Of a stretch of DNA of 64,000 bases, positions 43,901-53,411 are shown in pieces; the first letter of the stretch is position 1; each line of letters begins with the position of its first letter. The stretch lies in the NCBI RefSeq assembly GCF_014170375.1, contig NZ_LZZW01000007.1, forward strand, positions 1-64,000. Direction: 5' to 3'. Position numbers and translations under genes: made by a program. The notes under the pieces were generated by a model. The model did not search any database. It saw only the letters and a list, made by a program, of their open reading frames with translations, and was not told where the DNA came from. The stretch comes from Variovorax sp. UMC13 (GTDB lineage Bacteria; Pseudomonadota; Gammaproteobacteria; Burkholderiales; Burkholderiaceae_C).

Positions 43901-46900
43901 CGGGGTGGACGGCGGCGGCACGCTCACGCTGCAGACCCGTCGCATCGCCATCGGCGACAGCACGGGCACCGCATTGCCCGACACGCTGGCGCTCGGCGCC
44001 GACTTCTTCGACAAGGGCTTCAGCCGCTATGCCCTGATCGGCAATCACGGCTTCGCGGTGGCCGATGGGGCGCAGGTCGAGGTCACGATGCCGGTGTTCC
44101 GCTTCGGGCCCGAGGCGCTGGACAGCGCCACCGGCCGCCGGCCCGCCGACGCGCTGACGCTGTGGACGCCGCCGCTCTACCAGGAGGACCCGGTCAAGGG
44201 CGTGCTCACGCAGCGCAAGGGCGCGAGCCTGTCGCTGCAGGCGGGCACCATCAACACGCGCGCCGAGGACCTGCCGGTGGTGCGGGCCGTGGTGGGCCAG
44301 GGCGCGCTGATCGGTGTGGACCCCGGCCAGGCCATCGACCTGCGCAGCGTCGGCCAGCTCACGCTGGACGGCACGCTGCGCGCCTGGGGCGGCAGCGTGT
44401 CGCTGGCCGGCCTGACAGCCCGCGGCTTCGAGGCGGCCCAGGCGGCCGGCCACGGGCGTTCGATCTGGATCGGCGAGCAGGCGCTGATCGACGTGGCGGC
44501 CCGCGCGGTGAGCGCGGTGGACGACCATGGCCGCAGCTACGGCCAGGTGCGCGACGGCGGCAGGATCGTCGTCGGCGGCCAGATCGACCCGGTCACCGGC
44601 ATCGCGACGGCCGGCGACCTGTTCGTGGTGGTGCGCGAGGGCGCGCGGCTGGAGGCGTCGGGCGACCAGGCGGCGCTGGACATTCCGGGCCAGGGTCGGG
44701 TGCAGGTGGCGAGCCAGGGCGGCAGCATCAGCCTGGCCTCGAACAACGGCCTGTACCTGGACGGCCGCTTCACGGCCCGTGCCGGCGGCGCGGGCGCGGC
44801 GGGCGGCAGCCTGTCGGTGGCGCTGGAAAGCCCGTACTACATCAAGGACGCGGTCAGCGAGCGCGTGACCAAGATCCGCGAACTGGTGCTCGGCCAGACA
44901 CACCAAGGCAGCCCGCTGCCGGGCAGCGCCGATGCGGCCGCGGACAGCCTCGCGTATGGCCATGGCCGGCTCGGCGTGGACCAGGTCCGCGCGGGCGGCT
45001 TCGACACCCTCTCGGTGCTGAGCAACGGACTGCTGAGCTTCGACGGCGACGTGACGCTGGAGATGGGCCAGAGCCTGCGGCTGTACAGCGCCGCCATGGG
45101 CCTCACGGACAACGCCGCCGCCGCGTCGCGGGTCCGGCTCTCCGCGCCGCACCTGCTGCTGGCGGGCATCCTCGCCGCACCGGAAGCCAACCGGGACTGG
45201 TACCTGCGCCCGGTGTTCGGCCTGCCGACCATGTCGCAGCGCGACACCGCCGCCGTGTTCGAGGCCAGTGCGAAGCTCATCGACGTGCGCGGCAGCGTGC
45301 TGTTCGGCGCGCTGGGCAAGCTGCCGCAGGCCGACGGCAGCGACGTGAGCGTCGAGCGCCGCGGTTTCGACGATGTGCAGCCCCACAGCCAGGGTGACCT
45401 GCGCTTCCTCGCCGGCGCCAGCCCGGACGCGATCGCGCTGGGCATCAGCTCCCAGCTGCTGACCAAGGGCGACATGACGCTGCGGGCGGCCCAGCTGTAC
45501 CCCGCGACCGACGTCGGCGCCCGGGTGGTGGCGGGCTTCCTCAGCGCCGTGTCCGACGACTTCACCGGCTTCCACTACGACCGCACGCGCACCCTGACCA
45601 TCGCCCGCAGCGGCGAGGGCGATGCCGCCGTGCCGTATTCGGCCTTCGGCCGCCTGCAGCTGGGCGGCCCGACCATCCATCAGGGCGGCGTGGTGCGCGC
45701 GCCCCTGGGGCGGCTCGAGATCGGCTCGCTGGGCAGCAGCGACGTCGTGCTGCAGCCCGGCAGCCTGAGCTCGGTCAGCGGCAAGGGCCTGGTGCTGCCC
45801 TACGGCGGCACGGTCGACGGCCAGGTCTACAGCTACGACGGCAAGCCGGTGAGTTTCCTCGGCCAGGGCGGCAACACCAACGGCGACCTGGGTGTCGGGA
45901 TGGTGCTGGGCAGCCGGTCGGTGGTGGTGCAGCCTGGCGCCATCGTGGACCTGTCCGGCGGTGGCGAGCTGCTCGGCGCGGGCTTCGTGTCGGGGCGCGG
46001 TGGTTCGACCGATGCGCGCTACCACCCGCTGGTGCAGACCGGCACCCAGGGCGGCTTCGTGCTGCCGGGACTGGGCACCAACCCGGTCTACGCGCTCGTG
46101 CCGGGCGTGCAGCCGGGCCAGGCGCCGGTGGCACCCGAGGGCGGTGCGTCGGCTGCGCTGGTCGGGCGGCAGGTCACGATCGGCGCCGGCGTGCCGGGGC
46201 TGCCCGCGGGCACCTACACGCTGATGCCGTCGACCTATGCCTTGATGCCCGGGGCCTTCCGCGTGGAGATCAACGGCCTGGCCGGCCCGGGCACCGGGGC
46301 GGGTGCACAGGCGCTGCGCAATGGCTCCTGGTCCGCGACAGGCCGCCTGTCGGTCGCCCATACCGGCATCGCCGATGCCGTCGCCAGCCAGCTGACCCTG
46401 ACGCCGGCCGACACCCTGCGCCGCTACGCCCAGTACAACGAGACCGGCTATGCGGCCTTCGCCATGGCCGACGCGGCCCGGCTCGCCGTGCCCCGGCCCC
46501 TGCTGTCGGTGGATGCCAGGACCCTGAAGCTGGGCCTCAGGCAGGGTGCCGGGGCGGACGCCTTCTCCTTCGAGGGCATCGGCCGCTTCGAGGCCGCGAC
46601 CGGCGGCTACGGCGGCACCGTGGCGCTGCTGAACATGGACTACGACGGCATCGAGGTGGTGGCGGCGGGCAAGGCCGCCACCAGCGGCTTCGGCGGCGTC
46701 ACCGTGGCGGCGGAGAGCCTCAACGCGCTGGGCGCCTCGCGCCTGATGATCGGCGGCATGACCGTGGTCCTGTATGGGCAGACCGGCAACTACATCAACC
46801 TCGTGCAGGGCATCAACGCCAGCAACAGCTCGATGATCCTGCGGGACGGCGCGCACCTGGCGGCGCCGGAAGTGTTCATGGTGAGCAAGGGCGCATCCGG

Positions 46901-49900
46901 CGCGGTCATCGTGGAGCAGGGCGCGTCGATCAACACCATCGGTCGCGGCAAGGCCAGCTACGACGCGCGCGACGGCTTCGTCTACCAGGTGGGCAACATG
47001 CTGGCGGTGTCCAACGGGCTGCTCGACGTGATCAGCCCGACCGTCGTGCAGGACAGCGGCGGCATCCGCCTGGGCGTGTGCAGCAGCGCGCCCTGCAGCG
47101 GGGCGACCGCGCTCTACTCCGAAGGCAGCATCGTCGCCATGACCGACAAGACCTTGCAGATGGGCGAGGCGGTGCGCTACGGCACCCGCCACCTCAACGT
47201 GGGGCTGAGCAGCATCAACGTTGGCAGTCCCGAAGCCCTGGCCGCCGCCGCGGCGGCCAACCGCCTGCCCACCGGCCTGACCCTGACCCAGCCCGTGCTG
47301 GACCGCCTGCTGCGCGGCGACACGCAGTTCGGCGCGCCGGCCCTGGAGACGTTGCAGCTCTCGGCGCGCGACAGCTTCAACTTCTACGGCACGGCCGCGC
47401 TGGACACCTACGACGCGGTGACCGGCAAGTCGCTGCTCAGCAAGCTGCTGCTCTCGACCCCGGCGATCTATGGCGCCGGCGGCGCCGACGACGTGGCGAC
47501 CATCCGCACCGCCAACCTGATCTGGCAGGGCGCGACCACCCCGCCGTCCGCGGTGGTGGCGGGCGGCGCCGGCACCGGCAGCGGACGCCTGGACATCCGC
47601 ACCGAGCGCATCGACTTCGGCTATGGCGCCTTCGCCCAGCCCAGCACCACCCTCCGCTTCGACCGGCTGGCGCTGGGCTTTGCCGACGTGGACCTCGCCG
47701 CCACTGAACGCATCACGACCAACCACAAGGGCAGCCTCGCGGTGTACGAGCGCCGGGGCGCGTACGACCCGGTCCAGGGTTTCGCCTACAGCGGCGGCAA
47801 CCTGCACATCACGACCCCGCTGATGACCGGCGAGGCGGCCTCGGTGAACCGCATCACGGCCGGCGGCGCCCTCGACATCGCGGCCTCGGGCGGCCCGGTC
47901 GGGCAGGCCGAGGGCCTGGGCGCCGAACTGTTCCTGCAGGGCGACAGCATCCGCCTGGCCAGTGCCGTGGTGCTGCCCAGCGGCAAGCTCACGCTGGAGG
48001 CGCGCGGCGACGTGGTGCTGACCGATGCGGCCTCGGTCGACGTGTCGGGTCGCGCCATCGCCTTCAACGATTTGACCAAGTACAGCGCCGGCGGCGAGGT
48101 GCTGCTGGACAGCCGCGCGGGCAACGTGCTGCAGGCGGCGGGCTCGACCATCGACCTGTCGGCGCGGAACAACCAGGCCGGCCGGCTGCGGGTGGTGGCG
48201 GTGGACGGCACGGCCGGCAGCGTCGACCTGGCAGGCCGGATCCTGGGCGGCAGCAGCGGCGAGTACGACGCGGGCGGCACGCTGATGCCCTACCTGTCGG
48301 GCGCGGTGGAGATCCAGGCCCAGCGCCTGGGCGCCAGCGGCACTTTGGACGCGCAGTTCGCGTCGCTCAACCAGCGCCTCAACGAGGGCGGCGTGTTCGG
48401 CGCGCGCAGCTTCCAGCTCAAGCAGGGCGACCTCACCATCGGCAACGACCTCAAGGCCAGCAGCATCAGCGTCTCGGTGGACAACGGCAGCCTGCGGGTC
48501 GCGGGCCGGGTCGATGCCAGCGGCGAGCGCGTCGGCAGCATCACGCTGGCCGGCAAGAACGGCCTGAGCCTCGACAGCAGCGCGGTGCTCGACGCCCATG
48601 GCAGCCGCCTGCGCGTGGACAGCTACGGCAAGATCATCGATTCGCCCAACCGCGCCATCGTGAACCTGGCTTCCGGCACCGGCGCGCTGACGCTGGCCGA
48701 CGGCGCGCGCATCGACCTGCGCCACGGCACCGACGTGGCCGTGGGCAGCGCGGCGGGCCAGAACGACGGCCGCAGCCGCGGCACGCTGGAGCTCGACGCG
48801 CCCCGCGTGTCCAAGGCCGACGGCAGCAGCGACGACATCGCCATCGACGCCCGCGGCCGGCTGGAGATCGAGGGCGCGCGCTCGATCGCGGTCAACGGCA
48901 TGGCCCGCTACGACGACGCGCCCACCCGGACCGACGCCACCGCGAGCGGGCGTCCGTACCAGGTGATCGACCAGTCCTACCTCGACCAGAAGCATGTGCT
49001 GAGCGAGCGCTTCATCGACGCCGCGCTGCAGAACGACGACCTGATGCGCCACCGGCTCGCGGGCCTGAACAATGCCCGCTATGCCGATGCCTTCCATCTG
49101 CGCCCGGGCGTGGAGATCGTCAGCAGGACGCCGGACGGCGACCTGGTGGTGCAGGGCGACCTCGACCTCTCGGGCTACCGCTATGCCAGCGTCAACCCCC
49201 ACACGCAGAAGAACACTGCGGTCTACGGCTCCGGCGAGGTGGGCCGGCTGACGCTGCGCGCGGGTGGCGACCTGAACATCTACGGCAGCATCAACGACGG
49301 CTTCGCGCCGCCGCCGCCGACCGACGACGACAAGGGCTGGATCCTGCGCGCCGGCGTCGATTGGACCGGCGGCAACGTGGTGGTGCCGGGCAGCGGCGTG
49401 ACCCTGGCCGACGGCACCACCTTCCCGGCCGGTGTGACCCTCAACTTCGACCTGCCGATCAAGGCCTTGAACCTGATCGCCGGCACCCGGCTGCCGGTGC
49501 CGGCATCCCTCACCGCGGCGCTGGTGCTGTCGGCCGGCACGGTGCTGGCGGCCGCCGTGCGGGACGCCACGGGCAAGGTGCTGTACCCCGCGGGCACGCT
49601 GCTGAGCCAGAACGTGACCCTGCCGGTCAACAGCACGCTGGACGCCGGCACCCTGCTGGTCAGCCTCGCGCGGGTCAAGGCCATGGTCTGGCCCAAGGGC
49701 GTTCCCCTGCCCGGGAACCTGGGCACCATCGCCACCGTGAGCCTCAACGGCAGCAAGGTCCTGCCGCGCGGCGCCATCCTGCCCGCGCGCACCAACGTCA
49801 AGCTGCCGGGCGGCGCGGCCTTCGTGCAGCTGCGGGTGGAGGAGGCCGGGCGCCAGGGCCAGAACTGGGCGGTCGCGCCCATGCTGGCCGACGGTGCCCA

Positions 49901-52900
49901 GTCCTGGTCGATCCGGCTGGTGGCCGGCGCCGACACCGAAGCGGCCGACAGCCGCCAGCTGCAGCCGCACCCGGTGTCCGGCAACCTGCGGCTGGCCGAC
50001 AGCCATCTGGGGGCCCATGGCAAAGGCGCCTTCGTGTGGAGCGAACAGGGCTCCGTGGACTTCTTCGGCGACGACAGCATGGCCGGACAGCCGATCGATT
50101 TCGTCCGCGATGCCTATGACGGCATGTGCAGCGACTTTCCCGAGTACTGTGTCATGAGCGGCGACGTCTACACCCTGGTGACAGGCGGTAGCACCCGCTT
50201 CAGCGTGGTCCGCACCGGCGCGGCCGACCTGGACCTGCTGGCCGCGCGCGACCTGAGCATGGAGTCGCTCTACGGCGTCTACACGGCCGGCACTTCCTCG
50301 GCCCGCACCGCGGCCGGCGACCCCTACAGCCTGGGCCGGGCCCTGGGCCCCAACGGCCGGGTGCTGGGCGACGCGGGTGGCCACGAGAAGCTGGTCAACG
50401 GCGGACCGGACAGCGTGTACCGCGCCTGGTATCCCGAGGGCGGCGGCAACCTGGTGCTGAAGGTGGGCGGCAACCTGAGCGGCAACATCGTCAGTCGTTC
50501 CTCGGCCAACGCCGGGCGCCCCGTGGACATCGACAGCGGCCACGACACCGCCAACGTCGGCAACTGGCTGTGGCGCCAGGGCAATGGCCTGAGCGGCGAC
50601 CGGGCGCAGGCCACCGCCTGGTGGATCAACTTCGGTTCCTACGCGGCAAGCCTGACCGGTGGCGCCGACCAGATGGTCGGCTTCACCGGCTTCGGCACCC
50701 TGGGCGGGGGCAACCTGGATGTCGAGGTGCGCGGCGATGCGGGAATCATCAGTCCTCTGGCGGTGGGCTACGTGCCAGTCAACGTCAACGCGCGCAGCCC
50801 GGGGCTGGTGCTGGCGGTGGGCAGTACCGGACGGGTGGCGGCCGACGGCAGCCTGCAATTGACCGGTGGCGGCGACCTGAACCTGCGGGTCGGCGGCGCC
50901 GTGAACCCCGGCAGCCAGATCACCGGCGGCCATCTCAATGGCGCGCTGGTCGATGTGCGGGGACATGTGCAGCTGACCGGCGGCGCCCTCGGCAGCCTGA
51001 CGCTGCGCTATGGCATCCGTGACGGGGAGAAGAATCCCAACGAAGTGCGGGCTTTCGACCCCATCGGCTACGGCACGGCCCGCGCGGCCGGCGGCCTGAG
51101 CCTGCTGCCGGGCGACGCCACCGTCAGCCTGGCCACGCGCGGGGACCTGGTGGTGCAGGACGTGGCGGACCCGGGGCGCGCGCCGCAGGCGAACGCGTCA
51201 CCCTATGTGAGCGCCGGGGCCCCCGGCTTCGGCCAGAGCTGGTTCAGCCTCTGGACCGAACGCACGGCGGTGGACCTGTTCGCTGCCGGCGGCAACCTCA
51301 CGCCGCTGACCGAGTCCGCGCCGACCGACATGGCGACGGTCTATCCCTCGACCTTGCGGGCGGTCGCGGCCAGCGGCAACCTGTACTACGGCCGCGCCGC
51401 GGCCCTCGACACGACGGTCGTGCCGGCGCACGGCGCGCTGGTGCTGGCGCCGTCGGCGCGTGGCCAACTGGAATTGCTGGCGGCGGAGTCGATCTATGGC
51501 GGGGAACTGTCCATCAGCCGTTCCGGCGCGGCGCCGTCGTCGCTGGCGACGGTCCTGCATCCGGCCTTCCAGGCCTTCGCTCTCGACGGACCGATCGCGG
51601 GCGCCGGCAATCTGTCGAGCGACGGCAGCGTGGCCCGCATGGGGCTCTCGCCGCTGTTCGCCTTCGGACCCAACACCGCCAGCCTGTCGTGGGGCGACGC
51701 GCTGGAGCCGGCGCGCTTCTATGCGCTGGGCGGCGACCTGCTGGGCGTCAACAGCGGACGTTCCATCACGCTCAACAGCCCGTACGACCCGCGCTTCGGA
51801 CAGACCTTCCACGAAGGCGCGGGCCCGGTCTGGATGCTGGCCGGGCGCGACATCGTCAGCAGCGGCACGCAGCTGGGCGGCACCATCGCTGGCGAGACCT
51901 CGACGGGTGTCTACAACCAGGCCGGCAACCTGTTCGTGCACCAGAGCCCCACCGACATCTCCATCGTGAGTGCCGGCCGCGACATCATCTACAGCGCCTT
52001 CAACGTCGCGGGACCCGGCACGCTGGAACTGACGGCCGGCCGCGACATCCGCATGGACGACAAGGTCGGCGTCACCAGCCTCGGCGCCGTGGCTTCCGGC
52101 GACAAGCGCCCGGGCGCCAGCATCGTGATGCAGGCGGGCGCGGGCCCCCTGGGCCCCGACTACCGGCGCTTCGTCGAGGGCTACCTCGACCCGGCCAGGC
52201 TGACCCAGCCGGGCGAGAGCCTGGCGATCGGCAAGACCGTCAAGACCTACGAGGACGAACTGGCCGCCTGGCTGGCCGCGCGCTTCGGCTTCGCCGGCGA
52301 CGGCACGCAGGCCCGTGCCTACTACGCCGCGCTGCCCGCCGAGCAGCAGCGGGTGTTCGCGCGCAGCGTGTACTTCGCCGAACTCCTGGCCGCGGGTCGC
52401 GAGTACACCCAGGACGGCGGCGTGCGCCAGGGCAGCTATGTGCGCGGCCGGGCGGCCATCGCCGCGCTGTTCCCCGACCAGGACGCGGCCGGTGAGGCCC
52501 TCCGCTACAAGGGCGACATCACGCTGTTCGGCGGCGCCGGCGTGCACACCGATTTCGGCGGCGACATCCAGCTGCTCACGCCGGGCGGCGCCCAGACCTT
52601 CGGCATCGAGGGCACGGCGCCACCGTCGACCGCAGGCGTGATCACCCAGGGCGCGGGCGACATCGCGATCTACTCGCTGGGCAGCATCCTGCTGGGCCAG
52701 AGCCGGATCATGACCACCTTCGGCGGCGGCATCCAGGCCTGGTCGGCCGCGGGCGACATCAACGCCGGCCGCGGCTCTAAGACCACCGTGGTCTACACGC
52801 CGCCCAAGCGGGTCTACGACCAGTGGGGCAACGTCTCGGTCTCGTCGGTGGTGCCCAGCACCGGCGCGGGCATCGCCACGCTGGCGCCGATTCCGGAAGT

Positions 52901-53390
52901 GCCGGCCGGCGACATCGACCTGATCGCGCCGCTGGGCACCATCGATGCGGGCGAGGCGGGCATCCGGGTCTCGGGCAACGTGAACCTGGCGGCCCTGCAG
53001 GTGGTGAACGCGGCCAACATCGCGGTCAAGGGCGAGGCCACCGGCATCCCGACCGTGGCGGCGGTGAACGTGGGCGCGCTGAGCAACGCCAGCGCGGCCG
53101 CCGCGCAGGCCGCGGGTGCGGCGCAGGAGGTGATGCAGCGCGAACGCGTGGCCTCGCGCCAGGCGCTGCCCTCGGTGTTCACGGTGCGCGTGCTGGGCTT
53201 CGGCAACGAGCCGGCGCCGGGCGCCGAGCCGGCAACGGCCGCGCCCCGGGCCGCGCTGCAGCCGGTACGCGGCCTGCCTTACGACCCCGCGAGCCCGGTG
53301 CAGTTCGTCGGCGTGGGCCAGGACTTCGATGCCGCGCAGCTGGCGCGGCTGAGTCCCGAGCAGCGGCGCCAGCTGCGGCAGGAACGCTGA
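40953..53390 (+). CDS. Giant filamentous haemagglutinin family exoprotein
   Basis: A 4145-residue TpsA-type exoprotein. Extended signal peptide (about 1-46, ending VMADAQAQQ), an Ala/Gln-rich helical stretch (about 75-130), a TPS secretion domain (about 135-300: QTADKAILNWETFNVGKN, then NRNGIVFSG near 227), followed by thousands of residues of Gly/Ser/Asp-rich beta-helix repeats (VDVSSGAALL, LSGGTLDVQ and similar) and a C-terminal region (LPYDPASPVQFVGVGQDFD) like the DUF3739-type family. Cysteines, rare in such proteins, occur as C2043/C2048 and C3059/C3066. Start ATG 40953 with GGCGGAAA upstream. Probably surface-exposed and adhesive. No TpsB partner within the window. Likely controlled by the upstream ECF sigma/FecR pair. 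Confidence 0.9.
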   Translation: MNTRGRGDKNLPGTAMQGRGFRQAPIAQAIAMALVASGVMADAQAQQALGGAWFAAKGAIQNTAAATGRLPNGLPVSSLTNPQAQQQQAQAQLARSIDNLNLAARGIAAQQAAQAAARAAALAAGGGVPDGLAEGGLKVDTNSLTAGWLNANGPAQTTADGKTNVAIQQTADKAILNWETFNVGKNTTVEFKQHADWAVLNRVNDPSARPSQIQGRIKADGTVLIANRNGIVFSGSSQVDTRNLVAAAAHIGDAQFQANGLYSNGSAPSFTGAQGQVEVQAGARIATLAPRTSTEGGGYVLLLGQAVHNAGEIATPKGQAALAAGDSFLIRKGAGTGGNQASTTRGNEVTPQFAADSLAGQVTNTGLIVAREGDVTMTGRDVRQQGVLLSTTSVNTRGTVHLAASGATGAVRFGTGSVTAIALDDSDATALDSQRTGLMGPAVPIDNNSGLMPAGKDRRDLSRVEVASGGTVEFLQDSLTLATGGQVVVEAAQRSLVREGARIDVSGAVGVKLSMASNNVKINVQGNEQRDAPGNRDSNQLANNDLWIDRRSLVFVPGGTNGYAGERWYTGGGLLEVGGYLGTQGHTVGEWMAQGGVVNFGGGDLVTQRGSSINLSGGTLDVQTGKLNQSWLKGADGRLYEVNKAPGDLLYTGVYRGFEDAHARWGKNATEYFYSPLIGAQQRLESGYTVGRDAGLLIVGTQAAVLEGEIVAEAFQGPRQTQAAQAGLDGYRQSSLAAAQRGQLIVGSYESYFDKNTGALHRRLDAGSVKQVTLSDTVQAIAAGLDLSSVLPAERRDTLVLDTTLLSGFGLGAVRIAASESIAVYGALQAGHGGHITLYAPSVSVGADLVAHGGSIQLGNVLEQVGANSLKDTSTLLAPEGRVASVRLADGARLDTSGLWTNLLKDPVDSGGVAFRNGGNVSVRSSGDVLLGQGSVVDVSSGAALLAKAKTQGGKGGNVTLESDGFNTGSGQVVLEGAVLRGHGVDGGGTLTLQTRRIAIGDSTGTALPDTLALGADFFDKGFSRYALIGNHGFAVADGAQVEVTMPVFRFGPEALDSATGRRPADALTLWTPPLYQEDPVKGVLTQRKGASLSLQAGTINTRAEDLPVVRAVVGQGALIGVDPGQAIDLRSVGQLTLDGTLRAWGGSVSLAGLTARGFEAAQAAGHGRSIWIGEQALIDVAARAVSAVDDHGRSYGQVRDGGRIVVGGQIDPVTGIATAGDLFVVVREGARLEASGDQAALDIPGQGRVQVASQGGSISLASNNGLYLDGRFTARAGGAGAAGGSLSVALESPYYIKDAVSERVTKIRELVLGQTHQGSPLPGSADAAADSLAYGHGRLGVDQVRAGGFDTLSVLSNGLLSFDGDVTLEMGQSLRLYSAAMGLTDNAAAASRVRLSAPHLLLAGILAAPEANRDWYLRPVFGLPTMSQRDTAAVFEASAKLIDVRGSVLFGALGKLPQADGSDVSVERRGFDDVQPHSQGDLRFLAGASPDAIALGISSQLLTKGDMTLRAAQLYPATDVGARVVAGFLSAVSDDFTGFHYDRTRTLTIARSGEGDAAVPYSAFGRLQLGGPTIHQGGVVRAPLGRLEIGSLGSSDVVLQPGSLSSVSGKGLVLPYGGTVDGQVYSYDGKPVSFLGQGGNTNGDLGVGMVLGSRSVVVQPGAIVDLSGGGELLGAGFVSGRGGSTDARYHPLVQTGTQGGFVLPGLGTNPVYALVPGVQPGQAPVAPEGGASAALVGRQVTIGAGVPGLPAGTYTLMPSTYALMPGAFRVEINGLAGPGTGAGAQALRNGSWSATGRLSVAHTGIADAVASQLTLTPADTLRRYAQYNETGYAAFAMADAARLAVPRPLLSVDARTLKLGLRQGAGADAFSFEGIGRFEAATGGYGGTVALLNMDYDGIEVVAAGKAATSGFGGVTVAAESLNALGASRLMIGGMTVVLYGQTGNYINLVQGINASNSSMILRDGAHLAAPEVFMVSKGASGAVIVEQGASINTIGRGKASYDARDGFVYQVGNMLAVSNGLLDVISPTVVQDSGGIRLGVCSSAPCSGATALYSEGSIVAMTDKTLQMGEAVRYGTRHLNVGLSSINVGSPEALAAAAAANRLPTGLTLTQPVLDRLLRGDTQFGAPALETLQLSARDSFNFYGTAALDTYDAVTGKSLLSKLLLSTPAIYGAGGADDVATIRTANLIWQGATTPPSAVVAGGAGTGSGRLDIRTERIDFGYGAFAQPSTTLRFDRLALGFADVDLAATERITTNHKGSLAVYERRGAYDPVQGFAYSGGNLHITTPLMTGEAASVNRITAGGALDIAASGGPVGQAEGLGAELFLQGDSIRLASAVVLPSGKLTLEARGDVVLTDAASVDVSGRAIAFNDLTKYSAGGEVLLDSRAGNVLQAAGSTIDLSARNNQAGRLRVVAVDGTAGSVDLAGRILGGSSGEYDAGGTLMPYLSGAVEIQAQRLGASGTLDAQFASLNQRLNEGGVFGARSFQLKQGDLTIGNDLKASSISVSVDNGSLRVAGRVDASGERVGSITLAGKNGLSLDSSAVLDAHGSRLRVDSYGKIIDSPNRAIVNLASGTGALTLADGARIDLRHGTDVAVGSAAGQNDGRSRGTLELDAPRVSKADGSSDDIAIDARGRLEIEGARSIAVNGMARYDDAPTRTDATASGRPYQVIDQSYLDQKHVLSERFIDAALQNDDLMRHRLAGLNNARYADAFHLRPGVEIVSRTPDGDLVVQGDLDLSGYRYASVNPHTQKNTAVYGSGEVGRLTLRAGGDLNIYGSINDGFAPPPPTDDDKGWILRAGVDWTGGNVVVPGSGVTLADGTTFPAGVTLNFDLPIKALNLIAGTRLPVPASLTAALVLSAGTVLAAAVRDATGKVLYPAGTLLSQNVTLPVNSTLDAGTLLVSLARVKAMVWPKGVPLPGNLGTIATVSLNGSKVLPRGAILPARTNVKLPGGAAFVQLRVEEAGRQGQNWAVAPMLADGAQSWSIRLVAGADTEAADSRQLQPHPVSGNLRLADSHLGAHGKGAFVWSEQGSVDFFGDDSMAGQPIDFVRDAYDGMCSDFPEYCVMSGDVYTLVTGGSTRFSVVRTGAADLDLLAARDLSMESLYGVYTAGTSSARTAAGDPYSLGRALGPNGRVLGDAGGHEKLVNGGPDSVYRAWYPEGGGNLVLKVGGNLSGNIVSRSSANAGRPVDIDSGHDTANVGNWLWRQGNGLSGDRAQATAWWINFGSYAASLTGGADQMVGFTGFGTLGGGNLDVEVRGDAGIISPLAVGYVPVNVNARSPGLVLAVGSTGRVAADGSLQLTGGGDLNLRVGGAVNPGSQITGGHLNGALVDVRGHVQLTGGALGSLTLRYGIRDGEKNPNEVRAFDPIGYGTARAAGGLSLLPGDATVSLATRGDLVVQDVADPGRAPQANASPYVSAGAPGFGQSWFSLWTERTAVDLFAAGGNLTPLTESAPTDMATVYPSTLRAVAASGNLYYGRAAALDTTVVPAHGALVLAPSARGQLELLAAESIYGGELSISRSGAAPSSLATVLHPAFQAFALDGPIAGAGNLSSDGSVARMGLSPLFAFGPNTASLSWGDALEPARFYALGGDLLGVNSGRSITLNSPYDPRFGQTFHEGAGPVWMLAGRDIVSSGTQLGGTIAGETSTGVYNQAGNLFVHQSPTDISIVSAGRDIIYSAFNVAGPGTLELTAGRDIRMDDKVGVTSLGAVASGDKRPGASIVMQAGAGPLGPDYRRFVEGYLDPARLTQPGESLAIGKTVKTYEDELAAWLAARFGFAGDGTQARAYYAALPAEQQRVFARSVYFAELLAAGREYTQDGGVRQGSYVRGRAAIAALFPDQDAAGEALRYKGDITLFGGAGVHTDFGGDIQLLTPGGAQTFGIEGTAPPSTAGVITQGAGDIAIYSLGSILLGQSRIMTTFGGGIQAWSAAGDINAGRGSKTTVVYTPPKRVYDQWGNVSVSSVVPSTGAGIATLAPIPEVPAGDIDLIAPLGTIDAGEAGIRVSGNVNLAALQVVNAANIAVKGEATGIPTVAAVNVGALSNASAAAAQAAGAAQEVMQRERVASRQALPSVFTVRVLGFGNEPAPGAEPATAAPRAALQPVRGLPYDPASPVQFVGVGQDFDAAQLARLSPEQRRQLRQER

Positions 53391-53411
53391 GCCGGGGCAG
53401 GGTGGACTGTC

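Noticed and set aside
40557..50966. 3469-codon open frame on the minus strand
   Set aside because: Antisense shadow of the exoprotein gene; GC-rich codon bias removes stops, and the product is low-complexity Ala/Gly/Arg/His without domains.
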